Source: Gemmatimonadota bacterium
Lineage (GTDB): Bacteria; Latescibacterota; UBA2968; UBA8231
NCBI GenBank assembly: GCA_009845645.1
Contig: VXZF01000160.1
Coordinates: forward strand, 1-5,276
Reading direction: 5' to 3'
Length of the DNA: 5,276 nt
The notes under the pieces were generated by a model. That model did no database searches. It was not told where the DNA came from and worked only from the letters and a program-made list of their open reading frames with translations. The translations under genes and the position numbers were made by a program. Positions 1-5,276 of this stretch are shown piece after piece; within the stretch, counting starts at the first letter, position 1; the number at the start of each line of letters is the position of its first letter.

Positions 1-1106
1 AGTTCTTCCGCTCTTATTTGCTGGCCTTTACCTTCTGGATCGGCCTGCCCTTGGGCAGCCTAGGCATCCTGATGATCCACCACGTCGGCGGTGGCACTTG
101 GGGGTTTTCGATTCGGCGGCTGCTCGAAGCCGGGACTCGCACCTTGCCGTTGCTGTTCCTGTTGTCGCTGCCGATCCTCTTCTTCGGCCTGCACGACCTC
201 TACGAGTGGACGCACCAGAACGTCGTGCAAAAAGACAACATCCTCCAGCAAAAGGCTCCTTTTCTCAACGAGCCGTTCTTTATCGCGCGCACCGTGCTCT
301 ACTTCGCCATCTGGGGGCTGTTCGCCTTCTTGCTCAATCGCTGGTCGCTGCAGCAGGACCAGACGACAGAGACGCATCCGACCCACCGTATGCAGATCCT
401 GAGCGGTCCAGGCATCGTCATTTTCTTTCTCACTGCGACGCTAGCTTCTATTGATTGGCTAATGTCCCTTGAGCCGCATTGGTTTTCGACGATATTCGGC
501 ATCATCTACATCATAGGCATGGGACTAATGGCTTGGGGATTTACCTTCCTCGTCGCCGTCCCACTCTCGCGGCGCGAACCGCTACAGGGCGTGATTACCG
601 AGCAGCACCTGCGTGACTTGGGCACTTTTATGCTAGCCTGCGTCATGCTCTGGGCATACACCTCCTTTTCCCAGTTGCTCATCATCTGGTCGGCTAATTT
701 GCCCGAGGAGATCACTTGGTACATAACCCGTCTGGAGGGCGGCTGGGAATACGTCGGCTACGGGCTGTTGGTGTTTCACTTTGCCGTCCCCTTTCTGTTC
801 CTCATATCCAGCACTATGAAGTCCAAAACCAAGCTACTCGCCACCATTGCCGTCGGCTTGGTGTTCATGCGCTTGGTCGATTTGTACTGGATCACGGCAC
901 CGACCTTCACCAAAGTCCACGCCGACAAGGGACCGAGCTTCCACAGCACCGGGATCACCCTACACTGGCTCGACCTAGCCATTCCAATAGGCATCGGTGG
1001 CATCGTCCTTGCGCTTTTCTTCGCGCAGCTAAAAAAGCGCGCCCTAATTGCGCAAAACGACCCCCGCTTTGCAGACCTCTACAGCGGCGAAAGCAATCAT
1101 GGCTGA
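1..1106 (+). CDS. actF: Alternative Complex III subunit ActF (quinol:cytochrome c oxidoreductase, membrane subunit), 5' partial
   Basis: Integral membrane subunit of Alternative Complex III, which oxidises quinol and reduces a periplasmic cytochrome c or an attached oxidase. The reading frame is open to the left edge: codons from base 3 read FFRSYL before the TTG at 18, so that TTG is an internal Leu and the true start lies upstream. About 368 residues are visible, probably lacking some tens of N-terminal residues. Roughly nine hydrophobic helices are visible, consistent with a ten-helix ActF that has lost its first. Family-typical stretches include FWIGLPLGSLGILMIHH, YFAIWGLFAFLLNRWS, ASIDWLMSLEPHWFSTIFG, WAYTSFSQLLIIWSANLPEE and the late LHWLDLAIPIGIGG, followed by a short polar tail ending DPRFADLYSGESNHG. 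The TGA at 1104-1106 overlaps the next gene by 8 bases. ActC is a related multi-helix paralogue, but the NLPEE and DWLMSLEP signatures favour ActF. Confidence 0.93.
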   Translation, partial: FFRSYLLAFTFWIGLPLGSLGILMIHHVGGGTWGFSIRRLLEAGTRTLPLLFLLSLPILFFGLHDLYEWTHQNVVQKDNILQQKAPFLNEPFFIARTVLYFAIWGLFAFLLNRWSLQQDQTTETHPTHRMQILSGPGIVIFFLTATLASIDWLMSLEPHWFSTIFGIIYIIGMGLMAWGFTFLVAVPLSRREPLQGVITEQHLRDLGTFMLACVMLWAYTSFSQLLIIWSANLPEEITWYITRLEGGWEYVGYGLLVFHFAVPFLFLISSTMKSKTKLLATIAVGLVFMRLVDLYWITAPTFTKVHADKGPSFHSTGITLHWLDLAIPIGIGGIVLALFFAQLKKRALIAQNDPRFADLYSGESNHG

Positions 1107-1494
1107 ACAAGCACACGACCAAAACAACTCCGGCTACGAGACGACGGATGCGCGGGTAACGCCGCTGGCACAGACCGGCCTTTTTCTTACCGCGTTAGTC
1201 ATTGCTTCCTTTGTCGGCATGATCGTCTTATTTAGGGTCTTCGCCTATTACCAGCCGCTCTTTGACGATCCGGTTCCGCCACTCGTCGAAAACCGCGTTG
1301 CCAGCGACGCGCCGAGGCTCCAGGTGGACCCGCCAAGGCAAAAGTTCGAGTTGGCCCAAAGCGAAGCCGCAACCCTCAACTCCTATGGTTGGATCGACGA
1401 ACAAGTGAGGGTAGTGCACATTCCCATCGAGCGAGCAATTGACCTGGTAAGCGAGGGTAAAATGCCGCTCATCGCTCCGCCAGCGACACCATGA
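1099..1494 (+). CDS. Small single-pass membrane protein of the act-cox cluster, function unknown
   Basis: A 131-residue protein that I cannot assign a function. It begins with a polar segment (MAEQAHDQNNSGYETTDARV), has one clear membrane helix at about residues 25-49, and ends in an approximately 80-residue soluble domain. That domain contains PRLQ (72-75), LNSYGWID (93-100) and HIPIERAIDL (107-116), which look like conserved blocks. I recall similar short proteins with a GYE..DA start and a YGW.D...IPIE block beside ACIII and oxidase genes in other bacteria; this is from memory, not a search. The ATG at 1099 is chosen because it overlaps the actF stop by 8 bases, as expected in a coupled operon; the frame stays open upstream to 1048, but that extension is encoded inside actF. 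No strong Shine-Dalgarno is seen. No haem-binding CxxCH motif or other cofactor motif is present. A linking or assembly role between ACIII and the oxidase is inference only. Confidence 0.85.
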   Translation: MAEQAHDQNNSGYETTDARVTPLAQTGLFLTALVIASFVGMIVLFRVFAYYQPLFDDPVPPLVENRVASDAPRLQVDPPRQKFELAQSEAATLNSYGWIDEQVRVVHIPIERAIDLVSEGKMPLIAPPATP

Positions 1495-2330
1495 GCAGAC
1501 CTATAACGACATTCGCTCGCAGCGCGATCTTTTCGGCATTAACTCTGCCGCTTTTGCTAGCCGGCCAGACTGGGGCGCAGAACTATACCCAGCAGTTGCA
1601 AAAGAGCATCGGCATCGACCAGAAATTGGGCGACCAGATCCCCTTGGATCTCGAATTCACCGACTCTAATGGCAAGCGCACTGCGCTGCGCCAATACTTC
1701 GGCAAGAAGCCCGTCGTGCTCACCTTGGTGTACTACGAATGCCCCATGCTCTGCACTCAAGTGCTGAATAGCCTCTTGCGGGCAATGAATGTGCTGAGTT
1801 TCGGCATTGGCACGGATTTCGACGTCTTAACCATCAGCGTCGATCCTGGGGAGACTCCGGAATTGGCCGCGGCCAAAAAGGCCGAGTACAGCAAAAACTA
1901 CCGCGGCCGCGACAGTTCTACGGGCTGGCATTTCCTCACCGGCGAGGAAGACCAGATCAAGCAACTAGCAGCAGCCGTCGGCTTTCGCTACGAATACGAC
2001 GAAGACACCGATCAGTACATCCACGCCAGCGGCTTGATGGTGCTGACGCCAGAAGGCAAATTGGCGCGCTATTTATACGGCATCGACTACCCTCCGCGCG
2101 ACTTGCGCTGGGGCCTCGTCGAAGCAGCCGACGGCACCATCGGCAATCCAGTTGATCAGCTCCTGCTGCTTTGCTATAGCTATGACCCAATGACCGGCAA
2201 ATACGGTCTCTACATTCGCAATTCCCTGCGCATCGGGGGGCTGATTACTGTGCTCGCTCTCGTTGGTTTTATCATCGCAATGGTCAAACGGGATCGCCGC
2301 AACAACCTGCACCAGCCTCAGCTCAACTAG
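1491..2330 (+). CDS. SCO1/SenC/PrrC-family copper chaperone for cytochrome c oxidase assembly
   Basis: 279-residue thioredoxin-fold protein of the SCO family, which delivers copper to, or reduces the cysteines of, the CuA site in subunit II. A hydrophobic N-terminus (about residues 8-29, ending AGQTGAQ) looks like a Sec signal peptide or anchor, placing the domain in the periplasm. The copper-binding CxxxC is CPMLC at 84-88, in the setting TLVYYECPMLC, and the third ligand is probably His178 in YIHASGL. Other family marks are LTISVDPGETPE (113-124) and GWHFLTGEEDQI (145-156). A second hydrophobic helix at about 249-265, followed by KRDRR, suggests a C-terminal membrane anchor, longer than classical SCO proteins. 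Cys228 lies in LLLCYSYDPMTGKYG just before this anchor. The ATG overlaps the preceding stop in an ATGA arrangement with no clear Shine-Dalgarno, so translation is probably coupled. Position directly before coxB fits the CuA role. A thiol-redox or sensor role is an alternative. Confidence 0.94.
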   Translation: MSRPITTFARSAIFSALTLPLLLAGQTGAQNYTQQLQKSIGIDQKLGDQIPLDLEFTDSNGKRTALRQYFGKKPVVLTLVYYECPMLCTQVLNSLLRAMNVLSFGIGTDFDVLTISVDPGETPELAAAKKAEYSKNYRGRDSSTGWHFLTGEEDQIKQLAAAVGFRYEYDEDTDQYIHASGLMVLTPEGKLARYLYGIDYPPRDLRWGLVEAADGTIGNPVDQLLLLCYSYDPMTGKYGLYIRNSLRIGGLITVLALVGFIIAMVKRDRRNNLHQPQLN

Positions 2331-2333
2331 TTC

Positions 2334-2337
2334 GGAG
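2334..2337 (+). promoter_or_regulatory. Ribosome binding site deciding the coxB start
   Basis: GGAG lies in the 18-base gap after the SCO gene stop. It is 11 bases before the ATG at 2349 but only 2 bases before the in-frame TTG at 2340. The ATG is therefore the more credible start of coxB, although the spacing is at the long end. Confidence 0.5.
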
Positions 2338-2348
2338 CCTTGAACCGC

Positions 2349-3284
2349 ATGTCCGACTTTCCACTTTTTCCCGCCCAAGCCTCCACCATCGCCTGGCAAG
2401 TAGATGCCCTGTACGCATTCTTGCTCGTCTTGACTGTGATCTTCTGCCTGCTCGTCTTCGGCATGGTAATCATTTTCGCCATTAAGTACCGCCGCCGCTC
2501 TGAAGACGAACAGCCCGAGCAGACTCACGGCAATCTCGTCCTCGAACTGTCTTGGACTATCGTTCCGCTCTTTTTGGCACTTTTTGTCTTTTTGCTCGGG
2601 GCCGACGTCTTCTTCCGGCTCCAGCGGTCGCCGTCCGACCCCTTGGAAATCTACGCGGTCGGCAAGCAGTGGATGTGGAAAATCCAGCACGAATCGGGCA
2701 AGCGAGAAATCAATACCCTACACGTACCCAAGGGCCAGCCCGTCCGCCTGACCATGACCTCAGAGGACGTAATCCACGACTTTTTCATCCCGGCCTTCCG
2801 CGTCAAAAACGACGTGTTGCCCGGGCGCTACACAACTCTGTGGTTCGAGGCCACGCAGACGGGCGAGTTCCACTTGTTTTGCGCTGAGTATTGCGGCACC
2901 CAGCACTCGGGTATGATCGGCAAGGTAATCGTCTTAGAGCCAGCGGATTACCACGACTGGCTGATGGGAGCGTCTAGCGGCGAATCCATGGTTGAGGCGG
3001 GCGAACGCCAATTCCAGCAACTCGGCTGCGAGACCTGCCACAAATCCACGGCCACGGGTCGCGGGCCTTCGTTGGTCGGGATTTACGACAAGCCGGTAAC
3101 GCTCAGCAACGGGCAAGAAGTCGTCGTCGATAGCGACTACATCCGCGAGTCCATACTCCAGCCCACGGCCAAGATCGTCGCTGGATACGAGCCGATTATG
3201 CCCATCTTTGAGGGGCAGATCAGCGAGCAGTCACTGCTGCAAATCGCGTCTTATATCAAATCCCTGAGTGAGTCCGCAGAGTGA
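2349..3284 (+). CDS. coxB: Cytochrome c oxidase subunit II with fused C-terminal cytochrome c domain (caa3 type)
   Basis: Accepts electrons on the periplasmic side and passes them to haem a in subunit I. The protein has 311 residues from the ATG at 2349. Two membrane helices lie at about 20-45 and 67-89, with the basic loop KYRRR between, then the cupredoxin domain. The conserved aromatic electron-entry patch is [10 protein letters not shown] (105-114). All CuA ligands are present: His143 in VIHDFFIP, then Cys178, Glu180, Cys182, His186 and Met189 in [13 protein letters not shown] cytochrome c domain follows from about 214, with CETCH (227-231) for covalent haem c; Met284 in EPIMPIFEG is the probable sixth ligand. 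This fusion defines a caa3-type enzyme. There is no obvious lipoprotein box or cleavable signal before the first helix. The upstream TTG at 2340 would add three residues but is poorly placed relative to GGAG. The gene ends 25 bases before coxA. Confidence 0.97.
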   Translation: MSDFPLFPAQASTIAWQVDALYAFLLVLTVIFCLLVFGMVIIFAIKYRRRSEDEQPEQTHGNLVLELSWTIVPLFLALFVFLLGADVFFRLQRSPSDPLEIYAVGKQWMWKIQHESGKREINTLHVPKGQPVRLTMTSEDVIHDFFIPAFRVKNDVLPGRYTTLWFEATQTGEFHLFCAEYCGTQHSGMIGKVIVLEPADYHDWLMGASSGESMVEAGERQFQQLGCETCHKSTATGRGPSLVGIYDKPVTLSNGQEVVVDSDYIRESILQPTAKIVAGYEPIMPIFEGQISEQSLLQIASYIKSLSESAE

Positions 3285-3294
3285 ACATCTCAAC

Positions 3295-3298
3295 GAGG
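3295..3298 (+). promoter_or_regulatory. Ribosome binding site for coxA
   Basis: GAGG in the short coxB-coxA gap, 11 bases before the ATG at 3310. It supports that ATG over the in-frame GTG at 3268, which lies inside the coxB coding region. The encoded protein from 3310 also has the expected short N-terminal tail before the [16 protein letters not shown] block. Confidence 0.5.
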
Positions 3299-3309
3299 TC
3301 ATTCAAGCC

Positions 3310-4977
3310 ATGAGCCACGCAGTCAGCGCCAACGGCGAGCCGAGAAACTATCTCAACGAAACGTATGGGATCAAATCTTGGCTCCTGACCCTAGACCACA
3401 AGCGCATCGGTATCCTCTACTTGATAACGCTGGCGGTCTTCTTCTTAGTCGGCAGCATGTTTGCCAGCCTCATTCGCTTTGAGTTGATGACGCCCAAAGG
3501 CGATTTGGTCGAGGCCGAGACCTACAACAAGCTCTTCACCATGCACGGGGTGGTGATGATCTTCTTCTTTCTGATCCCCTCGATCCCGGCGGTGTTGGGC
3601 AACTTTCTCATTCCCCTACAGATCGGCGCGCGGGACGTGGCCTTCCCCCGCTTGAATCTCCTCAGCTATTACCTCTACGTCGCCGGCGGGGCCTTCGCCG
3701 TGCTGGCCATCATTATGGGGGGCATTGATACGGGTTGGACCTTTTACACGCCTTATAGCAGTACGTACTCCACTTCGTTCGTTTCCCTAGCCTTAGTCGG
3801 CGTTTTTGTCAACGGCTTCTCTTCGATCCTCACCGGGGTCAACTTCATGGTCACCATCCACAAGATGCGGGCCCCGGGTATGACGTGGTTCCGCTTGCCG
3901 CTTTTTATTTGGGGGCACTACGCGACCAGCTTGATTCAGGTACTAGGCACCCCGGTGGTGGCCATCACCTTGTTGCTAGTCTGCTTCGAGCGCGCCTTCA
4001 AGATCGGCATTTTCGATCCCAATTACGGCGGTGATCCGGTGCTTTTCCAGCACATGTTCTGGTTTTATTCGCATCCGGCCGTGTACATCATGATCTTGCC
4101 GGGCTTTGCCGTCATCAGCGATGTCATAGCTTGCTTCTCGCGCAAGCGCGTCTTCGGCTATTCCTTTGTGGCTTTTTCCTCGCTGGCCATCGCCGTCCTT
4201 GGCTTTCTCGTCTGGGGCCACCATTTGTTCGTATCGGGCCAATCCACCTATGCCAGCATGGTCTTTTCCTTCATCACCTTCTTCATCGCCGTACCCACGG
4301 CCATCAAAATTTTCAACTGGTCTTTCACCCTTCACAAAGCCTCGGTTAAGCTAGACTCGCCGATGCTCTACGTGATGGGCTTTATCGGCCTTTTCACTAT
4401 CGGCGGGCTGACGGGCTTGTTCCTCTCCACCTTGGGCATAGACGTCCATCTCCACGATACTTACTTCGTGGTCGCCCACTTCCACTATGTCATGGTGGGC
4501 GGCATGGTCATGGGGTTCCTCTGCGGCCTGCATTTTTGGTGGCCTAAAATGACTGGACGTATGTACTCGGAAGGGGCGGCCAAGCTCGGCGTCATGTTCG
4601 TCTTCGCCGGGTTCAACTTGACCTTCTTTCCGCAATTTATCTTGGGTTACTTGGGAATGCCTCGGCGCTATCACGCCTATCCCGAGGAATGGCAGGCCCT
4701 CAACATCATGTCCACCGCAGGCGCCACTGTCCTCGGGTTGGGCTTCTCGCTGACCATCGTCTATCTCCTCTGGTCTCTGTTCAAGGGGGAAAAGGCCCCC
4801 GCCAATCCGTTCCAAGCCAAGGGCCTTGAATGGGACATCCCCTCGCCGCCCATAGCCCACAATTTTGAAGCCATCCCGATAGTTACTTGGGAAGCCTATC
4901 CGTACGGTGAGGAGGAATCGACGGAACCGAGCACTGAGGCCGTACCTGAACGCGCTAAGGAGGATGAAGTTGTCTGA
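3310..4977 (+). CDS. coxA: Cytochrome c oxidase subunit I, A2-type haem-copper oxidase (caa3)
   Basis: Catalytic subunit that reduces O2 to water and pumps protons; 555 residues, twelve membrane helices between about 33 and 490. Haem a ligands are His79 (TMHGVVM) and His392, and the haem a3 ligand is His390 ([12 protein letters not shown]). CuB ligands are His255, His304 and His305 (WGHHLFVSG), and Tyr259 is the tyrosine expected to be cross-linked to His255. Lys333 ([10 protein letters not shown]) is the K-channel lysine, and Asp109 (GARDVAFPR) the D-channel entrance. The usual HPEV glutamate is replaced: Y253-S-H-P-A-V258 is the YSHPxV signature of A2 oxidases, as in Rhodothermus and Thermus caa3 enzymes, so this is a subtype mark and not damage. 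After helix 12 comes an approximately 65-residue tail with the typical [15 protein letters not shown] block and a very acidic end (GEEESTEP...KEDEVV). There is no fused subunit III. The stop overlaps the coxC start. Confidence 0.98.
   Translation: MSHAVSANGEPRNYLNETYGIKSWLLTLDHKRIGILYLITLAVFFLVGSMFASLIRFELMTPKGDLVEAETYNKLFTMHGVVMIFFFLIPSIPAVLGNFLIPLQIGARDVAFPRLNLLSYYLYVAGGAFAVLAIIMGGIDTGWTFYTPYSSTYSTSFVSLALVGVFVNGFSSILTGVNFMVTIHKMRAPGMTWFRLPLFIWGHYATSLIQVLGTPVVAITLLLVCFERAFKIGIFDPNYGGDPVLFQHMFWFYSHPAVYIMILPGFAVISDVIACFSRKRVFGYSFVAFSSLAIAVLGFLVWGHHLFVSGQSTYASMVFSFITFFIAVPTAIKIFNWSFTLHKASVKLDSPMLYVMGFIGLFTIGGLTGLFLSTLGIDVHLHDTYFVVAHFHYVMVGGMVMGFLCGLHFWWPKMTGRMYSEGAAKLGVMFVFAGFNLTFFPQFILGYLGMPRRYHAYPEEWQALNIMSTAGATVLGLGFSLTIVYLLWSLFKGEKAPANPFQAKGLEWDIPSPPIAHNFEAIPIVTWEAYPYGEEESTEPSTEAVPERAKEDEVV
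4957..4963 (+). promoter_or_regulatory. Strong Shine-Dalgarno for coxC inside the end of coxA
   Basis: AAGGAGG is a near-perfect match to the 16S rRNA 3' end and the strongest ribosome site in the window. It touches the ATG at 4964 with no spacer, but lies 6 bases before the in-frame TTG at 4970. The spacing therefore favours TTG as the coxC start. The site is encoded in coxA codons for its acidic tail. Confidence 0.75.
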
Positions 4978-5276
4978 GCACGCACATAGCGCCCATCACC
5001 TACACCAGTTCGAGACGGCACAGCAGCAATACGAAGCCGCCAGTCTCGGCATGTGGGCGTTCATCATCCAGGAGATTCTGTTCTTCGGGGGGTTGTTCGG
5101 TGCCTATACCGTGTATCGCAACACCTATATCGAAGCCTTTACCGCTGGCTCGCACCACCTCGACATTTTCTGGGGAACCTTCAACACCATCGTGCTGATC
5201 GCCAGCAGTCTGACCATGGCCCTGGCCGTCCGCGCCGCACAGACCGACGCTGGTCGCAACGCGATTACGGGGTGGC
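4970..5276 (+). CDS. coxC: Cytochrome c oxidase subunit III, 3' partial
   Basis: Membrane subunit that sits against subunit I and supports sustained proton uptake; it holds no redox metal. The first 102 residues are in the window. A His-rich N-terminus ([14 protein letters not shown]) leads to [24 protein letters not shown], the conserved early helix with the family Glu in QEILFF. It is followed by [20 protein letters not shown], the second family block and next helix. A start at TTG 4970 is chosen because it sits 6 bases after AAGGAGG; the ATG at 4964 would add only Met-Lys and leaves no spacer. The overlap with coxA is 8 bases for TTG or 14 for ATG. The reading frame is open at the right edge. 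Full-length bacterial proteins of this type usually have about 200 or more residues, so roughly half is missing. Confidence 0.94.
   Translation, partial: MSEHAHSAHHLHQFETAQQQYEAASLGMWAFIIQEILFFGGLFGAYTVYRNTYIEAFTAGSHHLDIFWGTFNTIVLIASSLTMALAVRAAQTDAGRNAITGW

Noticed and set aside
18..20. TTG as a start codon for actF
   Set aside because: The frame is open to the left edge, and the codons before it (FFRSYL) match the family, so the gene begins outside the window.
1863..1883. 14-base perfect palindrome (TTGGCCGCGGCCAA) overlapping a GGCC-A5-GGCC inverted repeat
   Set aside because: It lies inside the SCO gene and is explained by the codons for Leu-Ala-Ala-Ala-Lys-Lys-Ala. There is no following T run and no gene boundary, so there is no case for a terminator or operator.
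2331..2348. Possible terminator or promoter between the SCO gene and coxB
   Set aside because: The gap is only 18 bases, has no hairpin or T run, and holds just the ribosome site.
2073..2690. 205-codon open frame on the minus strand across the SCO-coxB junction
   Set aside because: It runs antisense to two clearly conserved genes. Its translation is low-complexity and charged, with no recognisable domain, so it is a shadow of the codon bias on the + strand.
3268..3309. GTG at 3268 as the coxA start
   Set aside because: It would begin inside coxB and add 14 residues unlike any family N-terminus; the ATG at 3310 has GAGG before it.
4057..4086. Loss of the HPEV glutamate as a sign of an inactive or damaged oxidase
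   Set aside because: The replacement is exactly the YSHPxV motif of functional A2 oxidases, and every metal ligand and the K-channel lysine are present.
4351..4860. 169-codon open frame on the minus strand inside coxA
   Set aside because: It is fully antisense to the conserved C-terminal half of CoxA and its translation resembles no protein family, so it is a shadow frame.

Overview
The window is a slice of one tightly packed, single-strand respiratory gene cluster. It codes for the end of a quinol-oxidising complex, Alternative Complex III (ACIII, the act system), followed directly by a caa3-type haem-copper cytochrome c oxidase. All genes run on the + strand with overlaps or gaps of at most 25 bases, so no internal promoter or terminator is expected and none was seen. 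Both ends of the window cut through genes: actF lacks its N-terminus and coxC its C-terminus.

Layout: 1-1106, actF (3' part; quinol:cytochrome c oxidoreductase membrane subunit). 1099-1494, a 131-residue single-pass membrane protein of unknown function. 1491-2330, a SCO/SenC-type copper chaperone for oxidase assembly, with CxxxC and a conserved His. 2349-3284, coxB (subunit II with CuA and a fused C-terminal cytochrome c). 3310-4977, coxA (subunit I, haem a / haem a3-CuB), of the A2 type, with a YSHPAV motif in place of the usual HPEV glutamate. 4970-5276, start of coxC (subunit III).

How they work together (inference from family knowledge): ACIII oxidises menaquinol or ubiquinol and passes electrons through its c-type haems. 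These could enter the cytochrome c domain fused to CoxB, then CuA, haem a and the haem a3-CuB site in CoxA, where O2 is reduced to water. The SCO protein is the likely copper-delivery or thiol-redox factor for CuA. The 131-residue protein lies exactly between the two complexes and may be an assembly or linking factor.

Organism: a Gram-negative-type aerobic bacterium with an estimated moderately high G+C content. The act-SCO-coxBAC arrangement is known from several phyla, including Acidobacteriota, Bacteroidota/Rhodothermota, Gemmatimonadota, Planctomycetota and deltaproteobacterial lineages. The window alone does not decide among them. There are no RNA genes, mobile elements, CRISPR arrays or long non-coding stretches. 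Nothing here looks like a wholly new system; the least explained part is the small protein at 1099-1494.
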